This document shows positions 10,374 through 21,462 of a stretch of DNA of 64,000 nucleotides, piece by piece. A program made the position numbers and the translations under genes. The DNA comes from Panorpa germanica. Lineage: Eukaryota; Arthropoda; Insecta; Mecoptera; Panorpidae. Each line of letters opens with the position of its first letter. Position 1 is the first letter of the stretch. The stretch is from contig OY783206.1 in assembly GCA_963678705.1 (NCBI GenBank), positions 22,455,807 to 22,519,806 on the forward strand, in the 5' to 3' direction. The notes under the pieces were generated by a model. The model was given only the letters and a program-made list of their open reading frames with translations. It had not been told where the DNA came from and made no database searches.

Positions 10374-11184
10374 TTAAAATTTCGCAGCACAGAATTTAAG
10401 GAAAACGCTTTGGTATCTTTTCTAGGGTATTGATTAGGGGATTGTTTGGTATTGATTCAACTAGCTGCTGTAAACAAACGGGCTGACCGATCTTACTCAA
10501 ATTTGGCATAGTAATTAAGTACAGTACTACTAACGTAAAAAAAAGATTTTTATAAAGTAATTACACCAGGTTTTTTTAAATTGCAAATTCCCGTTACTCT
10601 TTCAGCACAACTCGTATATGATTCTTACATTTTTGAAACAAATTCGTCATTTCTATTTGTAATAACACAACACGGGTTTTTTCTTCTTAAATTTCGCTAT
10701 AAATCTTCAAAAAACAATACTAGGCTAGGTTGAAATCCCCGCCAAATCATAAAACCACCTCTAATGATTCCTTAGTACTCTGTGTGAATCATAACCTCAC
10801 TCTCTAACAAATGTATGCAAATATCGTCTTGATCCTACGCGGCCCGGACGCTCCGGACAGACATTTGCATTCCTCCATGCTTTGGGGGTCATTAACAAAC
10901 TACAAATTGTCTTTGAAGACACCGCGTAACGAAATTACTTGACTGAATTGGTAAGTGGACTCGGAGCAAACGGTTTGACGTTGTCGATTAGCTAATTTCT
11001 TTTCTTCGCATATTGATACAATTGTTCACTTTTTTCTCTTCAAGAGAATGAAAAATACATTCAAAATACAATAGTTAGCGACCATCTACGCAAATCTATA
11101 GCAGAAATATGTTTGCAAATCTCTTAATACTACAAATTGATGACATAGCTAGTACAATTTAGGTTTGCCATCTTAAATTTTGAT
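10374..11184. other. Unassigned
   Basis: Anonymous DNA with a slightly GC-richer patch near 10835-10860 (GGCCCGGACGCTCCGGACAG). The phrase CTGACCGATCTTACTCAAAT near 10483 resembles wording common in insect dispersed repeats, but no boundaries were found. Confidence 0.35.
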
Positions 11185-11380
11185 AATTTATACCTCCATC
11201 TTGAAAGAATGGCGGTTACAAATGATTTTTTGTAATATCTCCTTACCAGTACGTCCTACGATAAAAATAGATATTATCAATCTGATAGAGGACTCAATTT
11301 CCAACAATTTGTGAGTACAACATTTCTTTGTATGTCTGATAGATATTGAGCTACACCGCTGTAAAGTAGAACATTTCACT
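11185..11380 (+). repeat. Family F repeat, copy 1
   Basis: Shares AATATCTCCTTACC, ATTATCAATCTGATA, GGACTCAATTTCC and GATATTGAGCT with 26210-26392 and, reversed, 60168-60375. No termini could be defined; class unknown. Confidence 0.65.
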
Positions 11381-11894
11381 ATAAATATAAATAGTTCAAA
11401 ACAGTGGTTATGTTGGTACTGCTCTCTTAATAAAGTGAAATTGTCATCAATTTAAGGAGGACAATTGACAATTGGATACAATGGCGAGTCACCTAGTGGT
11501 AAATATGATAATTAAGACTTAATAATGTACCGTGCCTTTGTTAATAACATTTATAAGAAATTGAAACAAGAGTGACTCAATACGTGCTACCACTAAAAGA
11601 ATAAAAACTGAGTCATTTTCAACAGGATTTTGGTTTTATTCATATCATGAACCATGATAAATGTGACAAGAAAATTGTACAAATTTCATGGACAAGATTA
11701 ATTTCGATATTAGATTTATAGTCTGATTTGCTTAATCATTATTGAAATAACTGGGCATAAGCGGCAAAGATTAACGCGATAATAATACGTCCGTATATTG
11801 TTCCAATGTGATCGGCCTTATTTTTCGACTTTACGATCAGAACCTTTAACACTTAATTAATTAATTTACACTTAAAATCGGTAAGAAACTTGAT
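11381..11894. other. Unassigned spacer
   Basis: Nothing recognised. Confidence 0.3.
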
Positions 11895-12345
11895 AAAAGA
11901 AAGAGACGTGGAGATCCAACAACAGGAGAGGATGAGGAAGACTAAGAGATTGTCACGGTACCTGGAAAACCAAGGGAAAAAGGATGTGAAAGTGGTTGCA
12001 TGATTCAGACGGGGAATGAATATGAAAAATTAGAACACATTAAGAATTAGGTGTCAGGATAAAGTGGAAAGTAAGTTAAGCTTGGTGGAGTTATTGCAAC
12101 GAAAGGGGGAAAGACGGAGGTAAGAAGAAAAAAAATAGAGAAAGGAAGAGAAACTTTCAAAGAGAAGAGAAAGAAGTAGATAGGTGGTGGAAGTAAGGAG
12201 CAGGGAGATAACAAGGAGACGAACTTGTAAAACGATGAAGAGAATTAAAAAAATATTGCAAATTTGTAAAGGAAAAGTAAAATGTAAATGTGGTTATAAG
12301 GTTGTAAAAGCAGACACAATAAAAATACAATACAATACACTAAAA
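11895..12345 (+). repeat. Purine-rich LINE-tail-like remnant
   Basis: A long purine-rich strand with AAAATTAGAACACATTAAGA, resembling the nucleotide context of the LINE Cys-rich tails (ETLEHIK-type), ending in CAATACAATACAC. The coding similarity is too decayed to be certain, so this call rests on composition and one short block. Confidence 0.35.
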
Positions 12346-12527
12346 ATCTGGTTTTTTCTAGTTTGTCGTCCTTCTCTTTCTTCATACTTCCGCTATTCAT
12401 TCTGTTCTTACACTCTTCCTTGCGATATCTCCTCTAAGCTTACTCCACTTTTAACCTTCATTTTGATCGCTTCCTACATTTTGATCTTTAAGCTTTTGAG
12501 CTTTAATAATGTAAACCATAACTTAAT

Positions 12528-13015
12528 TGCTATAAAACTGTACTATATATTGATAAAGTTTGTTAACAATATTATTTAACAACTTGCTGTATTCCAGGAG
12601 ATATTAACAATTAAAAAAGTAATTTTGTCTCATTTTATAGAAAATACCACTGTCACGTCCGACGATTTGCCATCTCTTTTATACAACAGAGACGCATACA
12701 AGTCTGTGTGATACGTCGTTTACTACTAACACTTGGGTTGTGTATCCCATCAGGTTTTATATTGTGAAGGTTGTCAACAAAAAAATTTCATCTCTAATTA
12801 AATGATAAATGATACTAAAGATATTTATTTCTTCTGTGACGTATTATGCTCATCGAAAACAAACGGTAAAACTGAAATTCAAATTTGGTATAATTGTAAC
12901 TCCGCCAACTTTTGGATATTTAAAAAAATAAAAACGTCAATATACATATATTAAAATTTATTTCAACAGAAAATTAATGAAAGATTCCTAAAAATAAGTC
13001 GTTAGCCCATTGGTT
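12528..13015 (+). repeat. Degenerate family B element
   Basis: Keeps AAACTGTACTATATATTGAT, GGAGATATTAACAATTAAAA and a late CTCCGCCAACTTTTGGATAT block, ending near TTAGCCCATTGG. These appear in the same order as the family B copies at 27.3 and 36.7 kb. It is heavily diverged and lacks a clear left terminus. Confidence 0.5.
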
Positions 13016-13994
13016 CAAAACAGAAGCTATGTACCGTATTATGTATGTAATTACAGTCTATAAGTACCTTAAAAGTAGGTGGAGTTCAAAAAAATGTGAG
13101 GATCTTTTACTGAAATAAATCAAATTATAATAGTATTTACCTAAACCAGAAGCTGTGTGTTTCGTATTTTGATTTGACAGAAGTAGTCCTTTTCAAGGAC
13201 CTGTCAGAAGATCAGGACATTAAGCCAACTACAGGACAACACATCCATAAATTAAGCAACAATAAGATATTCCTTAAGATGCTATTAAAAAGATATTTTC
13301 AAATGTTCAAATACCCGAGAGAATCAAAATGATTCTTTTGAAAAAAAATTAAAAATGTTTAATATTTTATTACGTTTAATGTATAGAAGAAGAAAAGTAG
13401 AAAAGAAGGAACCTTCTTAAGTCAGTCGAGCTTTAAAGATTCGGATTATACGGGTGGTACTTAAATTTCAAGTAGTTTTTAGCTCATGTCGGACTTTTTG
13501 ACTTTTTCCAAAAACTTATTTATTTTTTATTCTATTTAATTTTAAAGTGTTTTCTTTTACCGGATTATTATTTTTATACAATAGTTTTTTGAAAATAACT
13601 CTGCCATTTGTAAGATATACCTTTTTTTGGTTTAGGAATAGGATTATAATATGCCTGAATATTGGATAAAGAAAGTGTTGCTGACTTCACTTCTGTTAGA
13701 TATTTTGAGGTTAGATTTGTTTTATATGAGATGATACTATTTGTTTTTCAAATATCTTTTTAACTAGTGAATAAAATTAGTTTTTTCTTCTAGACTTTAT
13801 TAAGGCAGTTCATATATTATATATAGAATATTACTCTCTTCAACACCTCCCTTCCTTCATCTCCTAGTCCACGTCTTTCTCTCCTCAACTGCTATTCTTG
13901 CTACATCATCTCGTTTTCTTGGTTCTTTCGTTTTCACAGTTCATAGTTTAAATTTTAATATTATAAAGATGCTAAACAAGGATAAACACCAGCG
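13016..13994. other. Unassigned
   Basis: Anonymous AT-rich DNA. The palindromic-looking TCCTTTTCAAGGACCTGTC near 13187 has no assigned function. Confidence 0.3.
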
Positions 13995-14978
13995 TCCGTA
14001 TGTTTGAAGTATACGCTATAAAAGAAAGTTTATAAAACATCACATCAACTATAAAAGAAACATACTAATTTTATCTGACTCACTGAGTGCCCTATTGGAT
14101 ATAAAAACCTTATGTAGCCAGTAAACATTTTGGAGTCACTCTTACATCATATTGAAGATACGTGTGATTCTTTTGTCATGAAAGAGTTGATTTACAGTTC
14201 AGTTTCTCACAGTCGTTTTTATGAAATGCCTATTTTATTGTCTACAAATGGCGAAACCACTCCACCTGTCAGAATACAAATAAAGGTAAAGTTGATGCGA
14301 ACTATAATTGAAGTGCAATAGTGATAGAAACGTCACAAAAATGGACACTTCACCAAATTGTTTACTGGGTACTAATCACCCAATAGTTCAAACCATCCAC
14401 CGTCTAATGCACAAACTCCACAATAAACCAAAACAATAGAGAGAAACCAAATTTTTATGGATTCCCTCCTACACCGATTGACAATTATGCAAAAAAAGCA
14501 ATTCATTCGGAGAGCATTCCAGAAGAAGCAACTATAACATAAAGAATCACTTAAAGAAAAAAAGAAAAAATGTAACTAATTGTTCATGGCAGGAAGAATG
14601 CAAGCAGATAACAAATTAAGGGAAGTGAATTGCAATCCATCAATTTGCAAACAAGAGTTACCGATCGGACTAAATGGAAGGCTGGAAGTAGTAATATTTA
14701 GACTCATAATAGGTTATACAAATCTGACTCATACCTACTTATTCAAAAGAGAACCACAACCAATATGTGAACAATGTAACAGCCCACTAACTGTAAAGCA
14801 TATTATTCTTCAATGCTCCAAGTACACGTCGCACAGACAGGGCTGTAATGTGCCAGAAGACTATAAGCAGATATTTGAAAGCAGGGAAAGTCTAAAAACG
14901 AATTTAATCTCAATATTATTACAAATGTTTATAAATGTATATAATGTTAAAAATTTTAAGAGTTGATGCACTCAAATG
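13995..14978 (+). pseudogene. I-like LINE RNase H and C-terminus, copy 2
   Basis: Before the inserted MITE the sequence encodes YAIKESL and blocks near the RNase H SDSLSAL motif. After it come TNHPIVQTIHRLMHKLHNKP, a diverged segment ending AKKAIHSESIPEEATIT, then LEVVIFRLIIGYTNLTHTYL, FKREPQPICEQC and SPLTVKHIILQCSKYTS. This order, RNase H then an RLxIGHTxLTHxYL block and a CxxC-HxxxxC zinc-binding tail, is that of I-clade non-LTR retrotransposons. Frameshifts and stops occur before 14580; the last 128 codons are open to a stop at 14966. The 3' end is A-rich. Same family as 5192, 33560 and 58643. Confidence 0.8.
14117..14369. mobile_element. Family A MITE, 253 bp
   Basis: Termini GCCAGTAAACATTTTGG and CCAAATTGTTTACTGGG form inverted repeats. 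TA flanks both ends (14115-14116 and 14370-14371). Removing the element and one TA restores the RNase H frame of the I-like LINE as KTLCTNHP, which fixes both boundaries. No coding capacity. Confidence 0.9.
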
Positions 14979-15704
14979 AATCTTAAAAAAAAGAATAAAT
15001 AAAATCGATTACTAATTATTTTAGAGATTTCAATACTAATTCTACGACTAGGTTAAGAATAAGGTAAACAATTAAGCATTAGTACAGAACTAAAATTTTA
15101 AATACCTATATCTCCGTCAACTTTTAGATATTTAAAAAAAAAACCAAGAGATCAGGATTACTTACCAAAAATTACGCATAAAAGTAACTTAACAAGCTTC
15201 AATGTATAGGTAAACAAATATTTAAAAAATAAAACCAATTTAAACCTATTAAAATTAAATAAAAAAGAAGAAAAGAATGTAATCCCAAAAAATGACACTT
15301 CAAAAATAAATTTCAACATGTCAAAAAAAAATGTTTTAAAAAATACACAAAAAAAAAATATGTATCAGTAATCTTAAAGATCTTAAAGAACCCTTAAATT
15401 AAAAATAAAATCTTGTTAACTCAAACCCCAAAACAAAAATAAACGTGGGTGGTATTTATTGAAAAAAAGTGTATGTTGAAATAATCTGGTCTCACCCCCC
15501 AATTATCAAGAGTTAACTGATGCGCAAAATGCGATCAGAAATATGAGTGAGCAGGGTGGGGAAGAGAGAGGGAGAGTGTGACAGATGCGACGGATTTGTC
15601 TGCACAGTCGTTTAACAAAAATTGGAAGGACTAATAGGTCTTAGAAAGTCGTATTCGATTTCAAAGGACCTTAAATTTATCTGTTGTAATAAAATAGATA
15701 AAAC
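14979..15704. other. A-rich unassigned DNA
   Basis: Strongly A-rich plus strand to about 15430, including a short TATCTCCGTCAACTTTTAGA fragment of family B near 15109. The rest is anonymous. Confidence 0.35.
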
Positions 15705-15977
15705 CTCATGCTCACTCTGCTTTGATATTTAATTTACGTTTTAACCTAGATTTCAATAGGCATTCCTTGTCACATTCCTGTTTTAATTTGAGTTTAGTTA
15801 ATTTAGTTGGTGCGCATGCGCATTATGACAAAATTGAATGTGGAATAATAACAATAAGTTTTTAATAACAACTAGTAATAAAAATTGTTTTTACTTCTTT
15901 ATTTTTGACAAACTGACGCTGCATTTCTTTTAAAAATAATTCAAACTGCATTTTGACAGATTGTCACATTTTGGAGG
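15705..15977 (+). repeat. Family D repeat, copy 3
   Basis: Starts CCTCATGCTCACTCTGC and ends TTTGACAGATTGTCACATTT followed by TGGAGGTTATAA. A shortened version of the 4.8-kb copy. It directly abuts the family J repeat. Confidence 0.65.
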
Positions 15978-15979
15978 TT

Positions 15980-16455
15980 ATAACATGGTCACTCCTTTAG
16001 CCACATCAACCGTCCTTAGCGCATCCTGTTTCTTTAGGCCTGTCATAGAAGGGAATGCAATAGTCTCTTTCATATCAGTGGTATATCGATAAAAATTAAA
16101 ATAAAAGTTTGCTCTATTGGTAAATTATGTCAGTGCAAAACAACTCCAATACACCCTACAGTACACAAATTTGACTTGGCGTATTGTCGTATCGGTACGT
16201 GGTATGTATGTATTGTGACACAACACATGCTATAATACAGGAGTCGGCTTGCTTTCAGAGCTCTAGCCGTCCAACCAAGCCGCTGACTTACATCCGAATT
16301 CAGACCTTAAAATATTACAGGTCGTAGATTTACACAAGTCATACTGATTGACGATATCGGAAATACGAACACCATTCTCATGTTTAGTAACTATTTCTTG
16401 CTTTGTTTCTACTGTAAAGCACTTAGGCTTTTTTATACCACTGTCACTAATTTAA
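15980..16455 (+). repeat. Family J repeat, copy 1
   Basis: Two blocks, CCTTTAGCCACATCAACCGT near 15997 and CACTTAGGC plus CCACTGTCACTAA near 16420-16452, occur adjacent to each other in 27236-27322. The roughly 350 bases between them here are absent there, so either an insertion lies here or a deletion there. Class unknown. Confidence 0.5.
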
Positions 16456-18551
16456 GAGTCGTAATGAAGGTTAGTTTAACGCAAGAAGTATTATATATAT
16501 ACATAACTACGTACTACATATATGTAGTTTTATGTAATGTGTATTATTTATATTTTACATTAAAAAAAACAAAAATAAATTCTATCGATTTGTAAGTCGA
16601 GGTACCACTATATTTTAAAAACGTTTCTACCAAAAGTTATTGACATTTATCAAAAAAATTTTGACCGTTAAAATATTTTGTCACGTCTTATTAATAAACG
16701 TATTAATAAGAAAGAACATAAATAAAATATAAAAAAGTCTTTCCTAGAAAAGGTTGTAATAATAAAGTCATAAAAGCCCGCCGTCGTCGTCGTTGTCAGG
16801 TCTCAACCTCAGCCTCAGCGAGCTTCGGCAATGAAGAGACTATAACCGCTGATTCTAATGAAAAATGAGCTGTGAATTATGAAACCGCGGACAAATCCTT
16901 CTTTTCTCTGACCCCCTCCCCTCCACATGTCCCTCAGAACCGTCGCAGGGCTTGTGCAGACCTCAGAGGTTAATTAATTGTGTGCGTGGTTTACAATTGA
17001 TAGAATAGTAATCATCTATAAATGACGTTATGTTGGAGAAATTTTTCAAATATATTTTCATCAAGGAGATCCTCGTGAAGTACGTAAAGAATGGAGAACT
17101 TACTGAAACTTTGTAAATTTGTTCTACGATAGTCAATAATTAATAAAGGAATTAATAAAAGTAGGTTTCCGAAACTTTTAAGGAAATAATTAATTTAGAA
17201 AAATGGATTCATATAGGAATTTATTAATTTACATTTAATTGTACATTTGATTAAAAATCTTATGTAACAGAAAATTATTCAATTGAATTGAATTGAATTA
17301 TTTCAATTGAATATGGTTCAGAAAACATCAAGCTTTCGATTAAAATAACAAAAATAAAATATTTCCAAAGAAATAACAAAAAATAATTGACATTTTTATA
17401 AAAAATATCATCACAATCATCCGTCACTTCCGCTGTTCAAAACATGATGTAAGATTTGACGACGTCACTTGCAGAGTTAGTCGCCGCATGAGTAACCGCG
17501 AATATTCAAAAGGCATTATGTCTAAGTTTTCAGGTTAAGTACTCTAGCGGTGTTGTCAAATGTGCCTAACAAGTTATAAGTTTATAAATTTTTTCTAAAT
17601 TTATAGTGTAATATTATCTATAACTTTTAAAATTATTTTTAATATGTATGAAAAAAGTAATAAGTAATATAATATTGTTATGGAAATTATTATTAGTTAT
17701 TGGAAGAAATTTGTCAAAATTTGTATTTTTCTTTAAGACCATAAGGCTTATTTTCGGTGGTTTTTAAAAAATAAACCTATATCCATAATTATAACATAAC
17801 ACATCAATCAATAAGTTCTTAGTAGTTCAATGTGGCATACGTACTTCAAAAGTTTGGGGACCCTGCTTTACAATATTCCACAGTTTCATTTATAATTCAA
17901 AATATAGATATTTGCAAACCCACTCGGGCACCACCAGGCAGTCTTTAAACTTACGAGTATGTGCAAGGGATCAAACAAACTAATTCTACGCACATAAATA
18001 TTTAAAACGCCTTTTAAAATATTCTATTTCATAAAATGATTCCACTGCTTTGTAGTTTGTATATTGTTTTTCTATTAAAGTACAGACATACTACGCCTTA
18101 CAAACTACCACCAAATAAAATTACGTATCCATAAAAAAATAAAGTAAAACCATCCTCAGAAGTATGTTATCACATTTAATGATACATGGTGTTCATAAAT
18201 TGTCACCACAAAACATTCAAATATGACTTCTGGTGACATAAAGACACTATGTCATGTTGCAACAGAATTTTATACAACTAATTTTAAGGTTAGACATTTG
18301 TGAGTATAAAAACTAAGGCAATAGTTGCACTGACCTTGATTCAAATAATCCGTAAGCTTCTTTGTAGACAGTAATAAATATTAAAAGTCATTCACACTGA
18401 ACTACACTTACACTGCAATGTTATTTAATAGAATCTGTCAAACATAGAACCCCGGGATTGCAAGTTCTATTTCACCAAATGTCAAAATCACACACCTGCA
18501 CTGTGTCTCATATTTGTAAACCTCCAAAGTCTTAAAAAGGTTAACACCAAT
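16456..18551. other. Unassigned 2.1 kb with simple repeats
   Basis: AT-rich DNA with no coding similarity. It contains an AATTG tandem run at 17279-17312 and a GC-richer patch at 16780-16980 (CGCCGTCGTCGTCGTTGTC and nearby GAGG-rich sequence). That patch is unlike its surroundings and might be non-repeat host DNA, but no exon could be supported. Confidence 0.4.
18547..18551. repeat. Target site duplication, left (CCAAT)
   Basis: CCAAT immediately precedes the TGGTTAATT start of the 5' LTR and is repeated directly after the 3' LTR at 23608-23612. Five bases is usual for BEL/Pao and some other LTR elements. Confidence 0.9.
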
Positions 18552-18742
18552 TGGTTAATTTTAGAACACACATTTTGCTCCTTTAAGCAGCAAAATGTTG
18601 CCAAATTTATTTATTCTAACGTATTTGTCAAATTACAAATTATTTATTGTTTTGTGACAAATTCATTTATATTTGCGCCACCAGAGATCTCTTTTATCAA
18701 CCAGATCACAGCTGGTCACAATCCCTTCTTCTTTTGCTGGCC

Positions 18743-18770
18743 TATATAAGTGACTGCACTGTTATCAGTG
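18743..18770 (+). promoter_or_regulatory. LTR promoter: TATA box and initiator
   Basis: TATATAAG at 18743-18750 is followed by TCAGTG at 18765-18770, a good match to the arthropod initiator TCAGT at about the expected spacing. The same pair is kept in the 3' LTR. Transcription start near 18767 would define the U3/R boundary. Confidence 0.7.
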
Positions 18771-18979
18771 CTCGCTCTTTACATTTTATTAGTCGCTCTT
18801 TACGCTCGGCTCTTTACTATTTATTAGTTGCTTTACTAGCTACTCGTCTTTTTACTATTACGTCTCTTACTACATGTTACTTTGTCATTATCTATATTTA
18901 GTTATATTTATTATTAGTTATATTTTAAGTGTTAATTATTATTTATTGTTATTCAAAACTTGTGATTTAAATTAGATCC

Positions 18980-18985
18980 AATAAA
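18980..18985 (+). terminator. LTR polyadenylation signal AATAAA
   Basis: AATAAA in ATCCAATAAACAAG, about 215 bases downstream of the predicted start and inside the LTR, suits the end of R. The copy in the 3' LTR (at about 23454) would be the one used for full transcripts. Confidence 0.6.
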
Positions 18986-19133
18986 CAAGTGAATCGTTAT
19001 ATAAAATTTAAGTGAAGATCTTTAATTTCCTGTGCTTGCCCCTCAAGAATTGTCAACCAAGCGTAGTGCTGAAAATACGCACGATCTGCTTAGTAATATT
19101 TGGTCCTTCTAGGCCAGATACTACTTCTTAACA

Positions 19134-19360
19134 TTTGATCCGTTCGAGCCGGATACCGGATAATGAAAATAATTCATCCTAAACCAGCGCATCAGTAGAT
19201 AAGGTTTCAGCAGAACATCCATCTACATTTAGTCCTGATCGAGTCGGATGCTGGATTTTAAATCATCTTACAATTGATCGAAGACCAGCGCATCATCCAA
19301 CACGATATCTTCAGGACAAGCATCTACATCAGGTCCTTCGAGCTAAAAAGCGGATGTCTG
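19134..19360 (+). other. Primer-binding site and repeated PBS-like leader
   Basis: Two bases after the 5' LTR, TGATCCGTTCGAGCCGGAT (19136-19154) resembles TGGTCCTTCGAGCCGG, the complement of a eukaryotic tRNA-Tyr 3' end including CCA. One base differs and one is inserted. Related motifs recur at 19101 (inside the LTR end, TGGTCCTTC), 19228-19249 (TTTAGTCCTGATCGAGTCGG) and 19331-19343 (AGGTCCTTCGAGC). The motifs at 19136, 19230 and 19331 are about 95-100 bases apart. The blocks CCAGCGCATCA and CATCTACAT recur beside them, so the leader looks like a decayed tandem array of a PBS-bearing unit. Confidence 0.6.
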
Positions 19361-21462
19361 AAGATCACTTCATCAGAGCCGCATCGCACCTGTTCTTGCC
19401 GAAACTGATCCACGAAATTCTCGTCAATCCTGCACAGAAGATCTTCACCCAGATGTCCACCTCATCACTCAAGGAGCAACACTAAGTCTTCATCAGCAAC
19501 GACGCTAGATTCAGATCACCCCTGAACACATCCACGCTGCAATTTGACTTCTTTGGTAAATAGTTCTTTCCTTTTTTCTAAATCCTTTCCTATTATTGTT
19601 GCATCTGCATCAAATAAGAAGCATTTTCACAGTATTCACTTTAATCTCGCGCACTTAATTATTTCTTCACATAGACTATTGATTTTGACTATTTTTTGTA
19701 ACTTTGTATTGTAGCCCGATACAATCTGTGATTGTATTCGTATTTTGTGAATGGCACTCCTTAGAATAATTAATGGCCTCTTTGCGTCTAATTCTAAATC
19801 ATTCACAATCCACAAGTAAGCATTTCTCAAAATATAGATCTTCTAATACTGCATCTTATGTCCACCGGCGACAGATCGTTTAGATTTTACTATTTTTGGA
19901 TGCATACTACCTTAACACTGTACGTCATTTTTAATGCGATCAGTTTTTTACCGCTGAAGTTAAATATTTCTACAAACCAGTCACCCCTGTAAGTAAAATA
20001 TTCATACGACCAGCTCCGATGATTACGTCATCAATTCACATCACATTATATTACTGCAACTTAAATATCTTTTACCCCTGTAAAATATTCAGAGTACCAG
20101 TAATTTGCCCGCTTAACTATTATATCAGCACATGTAGATTGTAATCTATGCGCGAACATCCACACACAAATTATTGCATCTCAAATAGATTGTAATAATT
20201 GCTCAAATATACACATTATTTGTCGCATACAAATCTACAAATACACATCGGTATTTGTTACAAATAGCATTTAGGCTAAGATAATTACGTTATCAACCAC
20301 AATAGTTAGAACACGTCTAGCTACAAGCATAAAAATATCATTTATTTTATGTCAACACATTCATCACATTAATTAATATCAGTAATCCATGCTCACTTTA
20401 CACATACACATTTTAGCTGTAAGTAAGACATCCTACTGTCAAGAGTCATATCTCCATATGATTTACTTATGAGCATAAATACGAGCACCATTTGCATTAC
20501 ATAAAATAGCATATACAATTATTAAGTTTTAGATTTTTAATATTAAATTAATTACGTTATTTTAATTGTTCAAATTTATTCATAATTGTAACTTCGTGAA
20601 TCTATTCACCAATAGAATTTATGTAAACAAAGCCCACATCTACAAACATTTTACAAAATTATTTATCTGTACAATAGCTATAAGAATTCTTTTCAAAATT
20701 AACTAAATCATTGTAAACACTCGGTAACCTTGGTTATAATTTGAAAATAATAGTTCTTTTATACTGCTAAACTTAACTTAACGATTATTCAATTTGATTT
20801 ATTTGTTTCAAAAATATTTTATTTTTATCATTTAAACTAATTATAATTTGTTCAAGTACCCAGCAAATAGATTTTGTAAAGATTGTAACAACATTTTGGT
20901 AATTTATATTTTGGATTTTACTTTATTAATTCATCAACAAATCAATTGAACTTCTTTTCCAACCAATTGATTATCTTCGTTCTACTATTCAACACTCACT
21001 TTATTTTCATTACTTAGAAACATTTTTATAAAATTTAATTGTTACATTTTCAAATAACTTAACCTTTTGTGTTTGTACAAATGTTATTTTGAATACCGCA
21101 ATTAAATAATTTATAAATATTACTCAAATCATTTGTTATCATGATCATAATTAACTGAAAAAGTTAATATTTTAACCAATCGTTTACCCGTCATACTGGT
21201 TTAGTTTCCACTTGAAACTCGATTGTTAAAATAAATCAAGCGTTCCTAGCTTACTTCAAGTAACAATAGATTGAATATTTCCACCGAAATATAGTTTCCT
21301 AAATTTGAAATTCTAACACCATGCTTACGTTAAAATATTTGCATCACATACATAATACCAAATTATTGTACTTGCAATATCCATTACGTACACTAAGCAA
21401 CGGTTAAAATAATTGTTATTTTAATATTTATCACAAAATTAATTTAGATCACCATCTACATT
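19361..21462 (+). other. Non-coding leader of the LTR element
   Basis: About 2.1 kb between the PBS region and gag with no open frame of note on the plus strand and no pol-like protein. Several CCCCTGTAA phrases occur (near 19985 and 20074). Such a long leader is unusual for a gag-encoding element and may be a remnant of lost coding sequence or a captured segment. Confidence 0.5.

Larger units (their letters stand above)
18552..19133 (+). repeat. 5' LTR
   Basis: Begins TGGTTAATTTTAGAACAC and ends TACTTCTTAACA (TG..CA). It is identical in length to the 3' LTR at 23026-23607. Differences seen: TAATATT versus TAACATT, and CCTTCTAGG versus CCTTCAAGG, both near the right end. An 84-codon open frame inside both LTRs (18647 here) is probably incidental. 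Confidence 0.93.

Noticed and set aside
18647..18901. 84-codon open frame present identically in both LTRs
   Set aside because: It overlaps the TATA box and initiator, and its identity simply reflects LTR identity.
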